Source of the DNA: Onchocerca lupi
Taxonomy: Eukaryota; Nematoda; Chromadorea; Rhabditida; Onchocercidae
Direction: 5' to 3'
Length of the DNA stretch: 64,000 bases
Assembly (NCBI GenBank): GCA_028564675.1
Contig: JAOVVO010000249.1
Span: 1-64,000, forward strand
Of the stretch, positions 48,815 to 61,700 are shown one piece after another; the stretch's first letter is position 1, and each line of letters begins with the position of its first letter. The position numbers and the translations under genes were made by a program. The notes beneath the pieces are model-generated. The model was given only the letters and a program-made list of their open reading frames with translations. It had not been told where the DNA came from and did no database searches.

Positions 48815-51800
48815 ATGGAGTTATCAGAGGCAATAGAACGGCCACGTATAGATAATGTATTCTTACGGAAAGGTCCTCGACAACCACAGTCAGGTTCAAT
48901 AGCTCTCATTGGACATCATATGATTTTTTCACCGTCTTCGGGCTCAACAAACTCCCCGAACGGAAAGGAACATAGCAGTGAACTTTGGGTAATTTTAACT
49001 GATTTACTGACAGAATAACATTTTGCGGATTTCTTGTGTCACTGAATAATATATATCGGAAAGGTGATAACATTTGAATCATTTGATAGATTTTCAATCA
49101 GATGATGTGAATAGTATGAATAGCAGTAGTTTACTTGAATATCCAGATCGACATTCCCGATCCTGCTTTACATTCTTGGTTCAGTTGTATATTAAGGTTT
49201 CTAGGAACTTGAGAAGAGATGTCGATTAAGAAATCGGGAAATCGGGCTTGCTTCAAAATCTTCTCAAGCTTGATATAGATTTTCAAACGTACATTTGTAG
49301 TAGCATGTTAGATCCATATGTACACAAAATTATTGCCTAGAAATCTCTCTAGATCAAAACTTTCGCTTCACAAACTGGTAATACTGCTGGATGGTGTTAC
49401 TGAAAATCAAGCAAGAATGATGGAGAAAGGCAGTAGTTTCAGCTTCTCCATCGTGCAGTGGATCGTGTCGTTGTGGAGCCAATCATTAAAGATAACTTAA
49501 GTCGTAGTGGAAAGCTGATTTTAAAGTGCAAGAACTTCATGATATGTATTTTTGAAATCGAAGATTTGGATGACTGCGTCGCTGTTGCACGTTCTATCGA
49601 AAAATTATCTAATTTAAGCAAGTTATTATTACTACTATTATTATTATTTATTCGTTATTTATTATTGTTAATTATACAACAAAAATATAGGTCGTTATTA
49701 TTAATTAACATTATTAATTATTGTTTATTATTGCTATGTTGTTATTATTAATTACTGTGTATTATTGCTATTTGTTATTACTCAGTTTTCATCGTAAAAG
49801 TACGTAATAATGAGTGAAATGGTTTGACATCTTTCGAAAAGTCTCATTGTTAAATATCTATAATTTCTGATACTGAATTATACTGTTCTACAGGAAGAAC
49901 GAATGATTAACAGATATTTGCTTTTCAGAAGGCATACAGCACGACTATCCATTTTATTATCGATGCCCGTTTACTGTACTGGATAATGGATGGACTGCTT
50001 TTGATGCTGAACAAGAATATGCGAAGTTAAAGATACGGTGCAAAGATGGGTGGCGTATAAGTGCTGTCAACAAGGGCTTTCGGGTATGACATTTTTCCTG
50101 CTGTTTAAAGTTATTACCCTTTCACCGGTATAGATAAAATGATGTTTATTATAATTACTTTGTTGTACAAGTCGCACTTTACTCGCTGAACTGTTCATCG
50201 AACGAGATTGAGGTGTAGTCAGTGTAAACATCCCTCCAACACATTATCTCGATGTTTTGTACACAGCAGCTTTATATGAAGATTTTTGACTTCTAAGTTC
50301 GATAAAAATATATAGGAAATTGTAATAATAAATTAAATGAAATATGCTCCAATAAATTCAGGTAACGAAAGAAAGCTTTCGTCAACGGATACTTTTTGCG
50401 GTCAACAAATAATCAGAAATCTATATAGACAGACTATCCAGTAGTTCTTGGATATTTATAAGAATGTGCTGAATGGTTTTTCCATATAATTCTTTTAAAT
50501 AGGTATGTAATACGTATCCTGAAATGGTAATTGTACCGAAGGGTATTGGCGATGATTATCTTAGAATATCTGCTACTTTTCGAGATGGTGGACGTTTCCC
50601 CATACTAAGCTTTTATCATGAAGAAACGAAGGTTTGTTTTGGTCCTCTTTGGTTTCATAGTAGACATTTCCTTCGATATATCTTGGAAAAATGCCGTTTA
50701 CTATTCACACTCAATACAGTCTACTCTTCTTTTTAAAAAGCTTTAATTATATCTTTCAGTCTTGTCTTATCCGTTGCGGACAACCTTTAGTTGGTCCTAC
50801 GAATCGGCGGTGTAAAGAAGATGAAACGATCCTAAATTCATTATTGTCCTCAACAAGTAAAGGAGTTATTGTAGACACACGTACGAAAACTCTTGCACAA
50901 AGCGCTAAAAATAAAGGTATATCCAGTGGCGTGTTTCGTTTTATTTATATCTGCTGATTTTTTTGCAAAACGTGCCGCCGCTATTGTAGTACCCCAGTAT
51001 GCTTTTATTTATTTTTTGTTTTTGATGTTTTTAATATTTGCTTTTTTTGACTATTAGTTTTGGCAAAGGCAACAGTGGGTGATACAATCCCACAGATTTT
51101 TTCCAGACCAGTTGGTATTTTTAAAAACTTCACTGAAAAGGATTTTAAACGTAGGAAAGTCATTCGGGATCACGTAGCAGCTTTTTAAGCTATGGAATAG
51201 ATCAATATGAAGTTATTGTACATTTTCATAATCTTTTCTTGCGGTATTTTCTACAAAATAGTTTACATATTTTTAAGGCTGGATAAACTGACTTGAAATT
51301 AATGGAAATCAGATATCCCTGCGATATAAAGATATTAAAGTTAAATTTATAAACACTTATTTTCTTTTGGTTCAAGGTGGCGGATGTGAATCGCAGATGT
51401 TTTATTCGCAGTGGAGATATATATATGGTGGCACTCCACGAATCAAAGAAGTTCATGATGCACTGGCCAGATTAGTTGAATGTGAGTTTGACCTCTCGGT
51501 TGCACTGCGATGTTCTTTGTTTTCAAAACATCAGACACAGTTTTTCCAGATTTGTCTATTCTGGACTTCAGCACAGTCCGTTTATTGTTTTGCATGACCA
51601 TTTTCGAGCTACCCACTCTGTCATGTTTCATTTTAAAACTTTTAATTTATATCTGATTCCGTTCTGTTGTAGCACATCAGCTGTTGGTGTTTAATATTAT
51701 TATCATCCTCACATATTCTGGTATTTCTGTATTTAACATTCTCTGCAATAGAAAAAATACAAAAATGATGTATAGAAAAAAAAAAAGAAAATGAAGTAAA

Positions 51801-51828
51801 TTTTAGTTATGTTGCTTTTCTCTTGTTT

Positions 51829-51862
<34 letters not shown>

Positions 51863-53749
51863 ACTCTTCCAAGAGTTATTTTGTTATAGTGTGTACAGAA
51901 ACGACTATCAATGTTGATCGCTGGATATCTCGTCTTGGATCTTGTGGCTGGCTTCAGTTTATTTCTGATATGCTAACCTGTGCAGCAACAGTAGCCCAAT
52001 GTGTACATTGTGAAGGTAATGCAGGTATGTAATCCGTATTTTTATTCATTTATGTTTAGTCATCTTCTTCAGGATGTATGTTATTACAAAAAAATCAGTA
52101 AGATGTTTGTTTAATTGAACTGTAAATTAATATCCACGTAATGATTTTGCAAAAACGATACTTCTTCGGCAATTTAAATCGAACATCATTCTTGCCATTA
52201 TTTATAATTTAGTAAGCAAACTCTTGTAATATCATTTCCAATATCATTTCCACTTTCCTATCCCGTTAAAGATTGCTATATTCCCAAGATAATTCATTTT
52301 GAATTTGAAGGGCTTCACCAAAATACTTCTAGGAGTCAGTTTGCTTGATTGTTTTTTCCTAATCCAACTATCGATAAGTTGACGATTTTCTGATTCCAAG
52401 AAATTTTTGAAAATGTTTTAACATGCTCTTAATAAACGGAGCAATCTAATTCATTCGCTTATTAGAAGTCCCGGTAGTGGTACATGGTGCTGAAGGAACC
52501 GATTCAACTCTTTTGGTAACATCACTGGCACAAATTCTGCTAGATTCTGATTCTCGCACTATTCGAGGGTAAGTTAAATTGCCCCTGATATTAATTCGAT
52601 AGTATAGGGAGTTTGCTTCAATAAATGTTTTTTTCCAGTTTCGAATCTTTGATTGAGCGAGAATGGATTTCTGCTGGGCATCCTTTCTCCTATCGATGTG
52701 CCCATTCAGCCTTTGCTACTGGTGCTATCACAGGACCGTATGAATCTCCTATGTTTCTGTGCTTCTTGGATTGTGTTTGGCAAGTTGGTCTCTTTAGAAA
52801 TTGCTGTAGTTATATGTTTGGACGGCTTCAATTTCCCATTAATTTTTTTATTTTTGTTTACCATTATTTAAAGGTATATCAGCAGTTCCCGTGCTCATTT
52901 GAATTTACCGAGGAGTTTCTCATATTTTTGTTCGAACATGCTTATGCTTCCGAATTCGGATCTTTCCTCGGTGATTTTCAAATCTTGTCTAATTGTATAA
53001 AGTGAATTAATGTAATGTTGTATTCCTGCTTTGATTTATTATGAAGTATACGGGCTAACTTCATCTACAGTGGTATGTTAGAGTAATTTTGCAGCGTATA
53101 TCTCAGTACAAAAATTTAATGACGAAAATGAACAACTAATTTTTATATATTTAGAGATTTAAAATGAGCTAATACTTACTGACTAATTGAATTTCCTGTT
53201 TTGTTAGATTTGTACTGTTGCTAATTTTAATATGACTGTCTTAACTTATGATTTTTTAGGAAATAGTGAGGAAGAAAAGGCACGATTTGAAGTTAAAACG
53301 CGAACAGTGTCGCTTTGGTCATATGTGAATAACCCAGAAATATTGCGTACCTATGTGAACGCTTTGTACGAACCTAATTCAGCAGTATTGTGGCCCTGCG
53401 TTGCTCCACAAAGCATAGTATGTTTCGTATCTCATCTGTTTCGTCCGACGTGTTGTTTGGCAATTGACGAAAGCTGAAGTCATTTTCGAGTTTTCAGGCA
53501 TTTTGGGAACGTCTATTTTTGCGATGGATTCGTGATTGGAAACAAATGGATGGTTTAAAGCAAACGGTAATGCAGTGGAAAGTACGTGAAAAAGAACTAC
53601 AGTCAAAAGTGCTAATACTGAGAAGGTTTGCTTAATTTTAATTTCTCCAGATTTATTTATCTCATAATAACAGTTCTTGTAATGAACTTATTTTCAGACA
53701 ATTGATGGAACTGTCGAAGGACATACAACTCACTAGCGTAGTCCACTGA
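48815..53749 (+). CDS. mtm-9: Myotubularin-related protein 9 (inactive phosphatase), 13 exons, complete
   Basis: MTMR9 is a pseudophosphatase that pairs with active MTMR6/7/8 to control PI3P and endocytic traffic. Exons: 48815-48988, 49443-49617, 49929-50083, 50503-50631, 50760-50916, 51377-51481, 51890-52015, 52466-52568, 52639-52783, 52874-52970, 53260-53417, 53498-53625, 53698-53749; about 567 aa (human 549). The PH-GRAM region opens with MELSEAIERPRIDNVFLRK and LIGHHMIFSP. The phosphatase-like domain has RDGGRFPILSFYH, CLIRCGQPLVGPTNRRCKED, and VVVHGAEGTDST where active enzymes have HCSDGWDRT: the catalytic Cys and Arg are both absent, as in vertebrate MTMR9. Then IRGFESLIEREWISAGHPF, LFEHAYASEFGSFLG and LWPCVAPQS; the C-terminus (about 45 residues) is coiled-coil-like. 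ATG lies three bases after an ACTTCAG acceptor, consistent with SL trans-splicing. Intron 2 begins with GC. The edges of exons 7/8 are ambiguous by a few codons. Confidence 0.95.
49621..49760. repeat. (TTA)-rich low-complexity tract in MTMR9 intron 2
   Basis: Degenerate TTA/TTG triplet array directly after the GC donor of intron 2. It translates as a run of Leu, which makes a spurious open frame. Confidence 0.85.
51058..51188 (+). CDS. Possible alternative last exon of MTMR9
   Basis: In intron 5, after CTATTAG, an open stretch enters in exactly the phase left by exon 5 and encodes VLAKATVGDTIPQIFSRP, then VGIFKNFTEKDFKRRK, ending VAAF and TAA. Codon choice looks coding and the text is rich in charged residues, unlike surrounding intron. 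Use of it would truncate MTMR9 after about 264 residues, removing most of the phosphatase-like domain. No family is recognised; a relic of another gene is the alternative. Confidence 0.35.
51833..51860. repeat. 28-A homopolymer in MTMR9 intron 6
   Basis: Uninterrupted run of A 30 nt before the exon 7 acceptor; assembly length here may be unreliable. Confidence 0.9.
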
Positions 53750-54876
53750 TTATCATTTCATTTATCATATCATCATGTATAATCAACGCTAACGAAAAAC
53801 ATGAATTATTTCTAACGGGAATGAATCTGTTGAATTAACAGTAGAGCTTAACTACCCTCGAACTGAAGCATAGGTTAGATTTGCTTCATTTTTTTAATTT
53901 CTTGATTATCACGACTGCACGAATTTTTCTTTTGATTTTTCTACATCCACACTTCTCATTAAGATTCTATGCTCAGATCTCGAATTTCTGGAAATGATCG
54001 AACTTCTAAATCGCCCAATTACCTCACTGATTTCCGTTTTATCTAAATGCAAATACGCATCGAACATAATGATTCTTGGTTGATATCTCTTAAGTTTGAT
54101 AGTTGATTGTTTCAGAATCATCGCTTGCTAATAAAAGTGGTAATAATTCATCTGAAAGTCTGCAGTCAGCCTATTGCTGACTTGCTTTTTCTTCTTATTT
54201 GGTTCTTTTAGAAGGTTATAAATGTTATATGGAAATGACTTTCAAATATCTTTTTGATCTCAGTCTATGCTTCCTTGCGCTTTATTTCCTTATATTTTTT
54301 TGGATTGTTCACGATACATATGAAAAAAATTGGAATACCTCATGCGAATGATGCATACCACAAGATCGTTTCATGGATATTGTTTTGCACGGGTAGTTTC
54401 GTGCGTTCTAACAATCCCGTATCGTTGGAAATTTTTTTCTGCCATCTCATCAGAGCATCTCAAGATTTTCTGTTCATATTGATTTAGACTGTTCTTATTG
54501 ATTGTTTATTCCTAATACATGTAAATATTGCTTTGTAATCCTCACTTACTTTTAAGGCTATTTTGTTAAAGTGATATGTAGTAGAACATCGGTGATTTCA
54601 TCCCTGTTCAGATTTTGTATTTTCAATAATTTTTCTTGTGCCACTAATATATTCTTGCAAATTATAAATGATGTATTTGTATATAGTAGCCACTGCAGCT
54701 TTAGTGAATGCAAAATAATTTTGAATTTATAGCATAAACAACAGCAAATCCTCACGTTAAAAGTGGAGAGAACGGAGACAGCTTACACCATCCAACTTCT
54801 GAGAAGGTATTCGTAAGGGAATGCTCCGTTGCATACACTATATCTCCATTTGAAACATTACTTTTGGAAGCGAAAC
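53750..54876. other. Convergent intergenic region MTMR9 / LRR gene
   Basis: 1.1 kb between two stop codons on opposite strands. No gene supported; both 3' UTRs should end here. Confidence 0.5.
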
Positions 54877-56585
54877 TTAGTTCTTATGCAGCTCATCAAT
54901 TTTGTTCACAATATTAACGAAGAAGTCCTGCACATCCTTCACAATCTTCTCCTTGTCAATTTCATCGTATTTTGTCTTTAACACCTAAAAATATCTGGCT
55001 TTACTTGATATTAACCATTAAATCGGTCGTAACAAATGCAGGAAAAAGTCTCGATTTTCATACCGCTTTGCAACAATAATTGGGCTAAAATCGCGTTTGA
55101 TTTTTTATTGCAGCTGTAACGCACTTTTTCTAGTGCAACGATTACAAAGTTTTTACCTTCCATAATTTTACTAGATAGCTGTATAGTATTTTATAGTGTT
55201 TGTCCACCTGGCACTGGAAATCACATGTCTGAAACCATGTACTGTTTAGGATGTCGATCTTATACAGAAAGCTAGGCCTGTTTAGCTTAGCAAACAACAA
55301 GGAAGCACACAAAATAGGCATATTCAGCGAGTGAAACAGGCTGATGAAAAAAAGAAGCCTGCAGCACTACGTCGTCCGTCCTTCAAATTGCAACTGAAAG
55401 ATGACAATGTAAAATGCTTTCTTGTATTTATAAGGAAAATGAAACTTGCATCAGTCGGCTGCCCAATATTTATATCCGGTAGCCTGTGACCGTTGGTTAT
55501 CATCGGTTCACTTCCTTCACAATCACTGTACACCTGCAAAAGCAATGAAATAATAGTTTCATGCTTAATTTCAAAATAAATTTATAGATCGTATATCTAT
55601 TTTACAAATTTAGTAATTGGTATCACATTGAAATGAATATTTTTGAAATAGGATTCGCTATAACTTACCTTTACTATTTTGTATTCTTTCAGCGAATCGC
55701 AGTCAAATCGTTCATTGCCTTCCACGTCAATGGCCTAAATACATTTCGAATGCAACCTTTTCTTGCCGAAATTTAAAACAATATTCAATTACTAGAGATG
55801 ATTCATGGTACCTTTAGGTCCGGATATTTTTCCAAAATGGATTTTTCGTCAGGAAGCTTCTCGATTGCATTATTTGTCAATCCTATCACTACAAAACCCC
55901 GTAAACGAGTATCCGGCAGGTTAAGCTGAAATTATCAAATTATGTTTCCTATCATGGATTCGATGTTGAAAAACATTGTTGGAAACTTACTGTAGTTCGA
56001 CGGCCATTATGGCAATAGATTACTTCGTCATCTGTATCACACTGACATCCATCCAAACAAGGGAATACATATCCTTAATTAAATATGAAAAACTTATAAA
56101 AATTGTTAAGTAAATAACTAAAACAATGAATCAGTAGAATCATTAGAATCACTTGTGGATATTTTATTAGTACGATACGCTCACTATTAAGTTCAACTAT
56201 TGTTATTCTCTCTCATGTGAATTAGGCCGTTCAAGACTATATCCATTTCTGTACCACACTGTTTCTGGCTAATCCAACAATGTTTTTTTCTCGAGTAAAC
56301 TTGCCAACATTTATGAGATAGAATATTCTTTTTCGTTCAACTATCGGAGAGATCACACTGATATTTTGAATCATATGAGACAAAAAAGATCATGAGTAAC
56401 ACAATTCTGATGGAGCTGCTGTGAATGAATAAGTTTTTCTTATTGAGGTTAGGAAACAGCTAATTATATATTAAAATGAGAGAAAAACCATCTCGATATG
56501 ACAGGTATAGTTTCTAGAACTTACCATAAATTGCGGGTGAAATGATGGAAAGATAAAATGACGCAAAAAGACTAAAGCTGATCAT
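54877..56585 (-). CDS. Small secreted leucine-rich-repeat-like protein (7 exons)
   Basis: Exons (minus): 56585-56525, 56073-55991, 55925-55812, 55734-55669, 55533-55450, 55228-55157, 54984-54877; all phases fit, 195 aa. Residues 1-20 are a signal peptide (MISFSLFASFYLSIISPAIY). A Cys cluster follows (CLDGCQCDTDDEVIYC), like an LRR N-terminal cap. Then come two or three degenerate leucine-rich repeats (LNLPDTRLRGFVVIGLTNN, AIEKLPDEKSILEKYPDLK, AIDVEGNERFDCDSL). The C-terminal third holds CDFQCQVDKHYKIL and a charged helix (VLKTKYDEIDKEKIVKD) ending in ELHKN. It is predicted to be exported; partner and function are unknown, and it may be nematode-restricted. ATG directly abuts TTATTTCAG (SL acceptor likely). 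The intron after exon 5 appears to start with GC (GAT/GCAAGT); reading through instead gives a different, frame-open end with stop at 55324. Confidence 0.68.
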
Positions 56586-56594
56586 CTGAAATAA
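56586..56594 (-). promoter_or_regulatory. Probable trans-splice acceptor of the LRR gene
   Basis: TTATTTCAG immediately before the ATG, the nematode consensus acceptor, with no upstream exon visible. Confidence 0.6.
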
Positions 56595-58790
56595 TAAATT
56601 TAAGTGAAAAATACTAACAGAGAAGTAGATTACTATCGATTTGTTGAATGGAATTAGGCAACATTATTCTTAGATGTCATTACTTAATTTGCACCATCAC
56701 CAAAAATGAAGTGAATAGGGAAGGGAAGTTTTCAGAAGCTCAGGAATGAATGCTTAAGCACTAAACAGCCGCATTTATTTACGTCACACATTGATTTAAT
56801 CGATGACTTCTAATGAAAAATAACAAATTTTTTGAGTGATTTCTGGATCAAAGATCAACTTCGAATATCTGCACTTCTCATTGCAATATATAAAACATAT
56901 TCATTAAGAAATGATACATCATCTGATTTCTATCGTCTCGATAAATTTTATGTCTTTTATTGACTGGAGTTAGCGAATTGAAAAAGAAAAAGTGAACAGA
57001 AAATAAACAATAGAAGTTTGAGATTCAATAATAAAGACATTGAAGTACACAAAGATCATTTATTATTACTATTATTATTATTACACCGTTGGGTAATCGA
57101 CGTCATATAATTTAATCATACATTGTTCTGAACTTAAACAATGAGCAGCATGAAAAAATTCCAGCTCGGTAGATTTAAAGGGTGGGAAGTTACACTTGGT
57201 CCATTTGTATGCAGCCTGTTTGCATTCAAGCTGGGCAAATCATAGTAGAAGTAAGCCAGTAGCAGCTGCATTATAACAATGAGATGAAGAAGCATCTTTG
57301 TACAGTTTATCAAAGCAGTGTGCAGTAAGCACGACATATGTTCAATTCTGCTTTAATAGAGAATAGAGGTGACTCTTCGAACAGATGGATACTCATTTTT
57401 CTCTGGAACTGAAAGACATCCCAAGAGGTGCAACAGGAAGCACACTACGTAAGTGAAAGGTAGTGGGAAGATCAAAAGAGAAGGTATATGACCTTGATAA
57501 TAATTAACGGTTAACTTTATTGACCATTAACAACATATATGTGGACAACAATAATTTCCTTATTTGCTCCAGAAACGAACTAGAAAAATCCCGCCTGATT
57601 ATGGCATCCCAATTGTTCTTTTTCTTCATGAAATGCAAATTGAGAGGCGTGCGTTTCCCACACAACTTTACTCTTCACGTACTTTACCAACTAATTAACG
57701 AAAGCTTACGACAGAGAATCATTCTGTTTTTTTATCCTTAACTGGAAAGCGATTGATATTATTGAAAAGTACCGGGGATACTTCCCTCTTTGGCTGCATA
57801 TCGTTTGGCAAGAAAAATAGTAAAGCGCTCTGGTGAAAACAAATGTTGAAAATTAATCATTATAGAATGCTTCCATCCTCTGTTCCACCCTTCATTTCCC
57901 TGCCTCTCCCTTACTCTGTTCATGACTCCACAAAAAGGCACCAATTGAACCATTCTCATACAGTACACAGTTCGTCCCCATGCCTCTTTCACCTGAAAGC
58001 TGAATCGATGTTTTAGATGTATGATTCCTAATATCAGCCATCTCTTTTTCATTAATTTCCTTCAGAATCAATTTACTGATATTCAGATCATTCTGTGTTT
58101 CTTATGAATATATTGTTCACAAAAATACAGGTTTTAATACATGTACTGCGAGGCTCAGTAATTTAAAACAGTTTCACAAAAACCAATTTTTTTTAAAGAA
58201 ATGGAAATCCAAAGAGAATAAATAGGATGAATGCTTTTGTTAGATTGGCATAAAAAAATGAAAATTTACTTTAATCAAATATTTCCATAATTTAATTATG
58301 TCATTGTCTGAGCCTTGGTTCTAGACTAAATAAAAGTAAGCGAATGGAGCAAAAAATTTTTGAAATTCTTGAGGAGTAAAACTGTTATGTATCAGTCAGA
58401 TTTCACAAAGATTCGATGCTTTGGCATAATTAAGCCATACCATGGAATGAGGGAAGAAATTGGTTACCATCTGACTTTGAGAGAGTAACCAACTTCTCCT
58501 ACTATAAATATAAAATGTTAATAATTTGCGTCTTCATTAAATTACATCAAAATTATCATTCATTGTCATCAAATACCTTATCAAATGTTCTTAGCTCAGT
58601 TAAAAGTATTATTGTTCCAAAATTTGGACGAAATCAACAGCTCTGGCATATTATAATAAAATGTTTTTAAATCCAAGATGATTAATTCTTTCTGCACACT
58701 CCAAACACTTTCGGTAGGAACCAGCAGATAAGCAAAACGTTTTTAGTTTGATGCCATAATATATGCGAACAAATTTCTGCTCCTTTCTCC
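56595..58790. other. Intergenic, no gene supported; TTA triplets at 57.06-57.08 kb
   Basis: 2.2 kb between divergent genes. A short TTA/ATT array lies at about 57058-57084. The open frame at 57759-58052 (minus) has no family resemblance. Confidence 0.5.
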
Positions 58791-61700
58791 ATGCTCGCTA
58801 TCATTTCCCTTCCTTCCCTTTATCATCATATATTCTTACCGGAAGAAACAACGTACCTTTTATCGTACAAATACACACATTTCCATTTATTTCTTAGCAA
58901 CTTTTATTTTCTTAACATTGATGGTAATGAAGGCAAGTTGGAAGTATTCTCGAATAATGAGCTCCTGATTCCGTATTCCGGATTATTGGACTTACTAAAT
59001 TTTCGCTTACCTTCAGTTTCTTCACCGGACGGTGAGTGCCAGTAAGGAAGATTTCATGAACTGAGAAACCAACCATTTCCACTGCCAGATGATTGCATCT
59101 TGTTTTTCCTTATTTTCTACTTTACTTTTATTTTAGGAGATATATTTTTGGAAATCGTATCCATGGTATGGAATTTGGCCCGATTAGGCGGTGAACAAGA
59201 GGACGAAGGACTGAAGGTTATCATCATGTGCTTAAAAAATAAAGCTGACAGCTCACTTTAAGGCGCAAGTTCCTATTTGCATGCTCATAAATATCATAAA
59301 TGCAGATTCCAGGTGTTGCAGAAATTTTGCAGAAGGAAATATAGACGCTCTCTTACGAATGCTTTAAGAAGTTCGAAAGTTCATAAGGCAGAATCCATAA
59401 CGGCAGAGGTTCAAGACGTAGAATCGCTTGGATTGAATACAAATAATGTGACTGCGGTAATAATGTTTAGTATATGAGGAGATGTACTGCATAATTAATT
59501 TTTTTTCCGCCACCACTTTACATTCTTCTGTTCACCAATGATCGCTTCATTTGAAATTGGCTCATTTTGGCAACGCTTTTTATGAACAGTAATAAACACC
59601 GAAAAGAAGAACCAGCCGAATATGGCCAACAATATGAATACCGATAAAACGGCCAAAATAATTTAATTCTGGACACTAAATCTGGTTTCTAAATGCAAAT
59701 GAGAAACAGGCGCAAAACAAAATCAATCAGAAAAACGATAGTTATTATCTCAGAATACTCATTTAGAATATTTGGAATGAAACTGAATTCAAAAGGCAAT
59801 ACGAATAAAGTTGTTAACAGTTTAGATTTTAGAATACTATAGATTATGGTGAATGCAGTATTTATAGTGAAGGAATTAGTCAGCCAAATGTGTACGATGT
59901 CATTGAAGAAATCTTAAACAATCGAAGCAAGTAAGCTGCTTAATTTATTTCGAATATATTAGAAAGAATTAAGCTGTTTCAATAGATCCATAATATAAAA
60001 GTACTGCATATGTCCAAATTTTGCCTGCACTGTTTAAATATTGTCTTAGCGGTAGTGATATATTTGGGTATAGTGCTTATCTCAATGGATTTGTAGGACT
60101 AGAAAGATTACATACTGTTTATTATGTATGCAAAGACAAAAATATACTTTTGAGAGCAGAACTATGGATAGATTGAAAATGTCGAAACTTCGATGTAATG
60201 ACTTTAATTTTGAAAATCGCTCTAGTGATACTTGTTTTCCAATTTAAATTGTACGGATTATATGTTTCAATTGTTATCATTTACCAGCAGGTCAAGCGAG
60301 CGTAATCCAATCAAATTGATGTGGTACAATCTCGAATTCAAGCTCGGTCGTTGGATAAAATGCGTATTATTATTATTAGTGCTAATTGCATATGCACTTT
60401 TCGGTGGATTCCTTGTTCATCAGTTTGAAGCACCTGCTGAACGTGAACTCAATGCTCAGCTTGACCAAGTAACTTTACAGTTGACATCAGTTGTTGCCTT
60501 TCCATGAATCCTTATCATCATTTCTCACTTACAGGAATCTGTAGAACGCTACAAAACTTATGTGGAAAAAATATCAGAATTATTTACGTCGCCACTTTGT
60601 CAATCTACAATAAAACACAGTGATGACCAAAATAGAACCGAGGTGAGCTTTATAGAATACTCTCACCTGATACAATAGTTTCTTCGCCATAACTCCTTGT
60701 GTCCACAGGAAAATGGAAAAGCGATTTCGTCTGTGAATTGGAATTGATCAAGTCACTAATTAGCAGTTAATAAAATTATTGGCTAAACAAAGGTTGACGG
60801 AATGAGTTGAGTTAATATTCCTGTGCAATCATGATTTGAGTAGTTAGGTTATGATGCACAAAAACTGGTTTATCTTTTGAATTGTGATTAAATTAAAATG
60901 TGGAGCATTCAATTGGATATTGTAGATAGCACCACTTTTAAAACAGATAACATGTAATAGAAGGCTTGAACGGCTATTGGTGGCGTACGACGAGCAGTTG
61001 GGCATCTCCACCTACAAGCAGAATCCCTGGAAATGGGCTGATTATTGGAATGCTGTGTTTTATTGTGGTACCATCTTTACCACCATTGGTTTGTTCTTTC
61101 GTTTCTTTATTCACAGAACCATAGAAAGCTTTCCATGCTCCTTTATCTTCTGAACTTTTTACGCAAATATACTATATTTCATATTTTAAAATCGCGCCAC
61201 ATCAGTTATTGTTATTGTTTATAAACTGTGAATGGTTAACAAGAAATGCAGAAATACAATATCTAAATTATAGAAATAAATGCAGGATATGGAAATATAT
61301 GGTGCCGAACCACCGAGGGCCGGATTTTTACCATTTTATATGCTTTGTTGGGTGTACCGTATATGTTGGTAGTATTGAACGAATTTGGAAAACTGATTCT
61401 TGTATATGTACGCAATATTTGGCTTTTTATCCGAAAAGGTCTCAAATACTTCACAACGCAATTCATATTAAGGTGAACTGGTTGAAATTTTGGCATGAAT
61501 ATGCTGCTATATACACTTTTTGCTTATAGTAAAATTATTTAAGGTGGAGAATAAGAGAGTATGAAGTCTCTAATGAAGCTCAAGTCAACGTGAAAAAAAC
61601 TGGTGAAATAGTAGAAAACGGTAATTGTGACAACAACGAAAATGTTCGTTTCTACTTTTTTAATGCATGCATTTCTCTCATATATTGCAGAATTCACATC

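Noticed and set aside
49458..49751. 97-codon frame ending in a Leu run
   Set aside because: MTMR9 exon 2 read through the GC donor into a TTA triplet tract.
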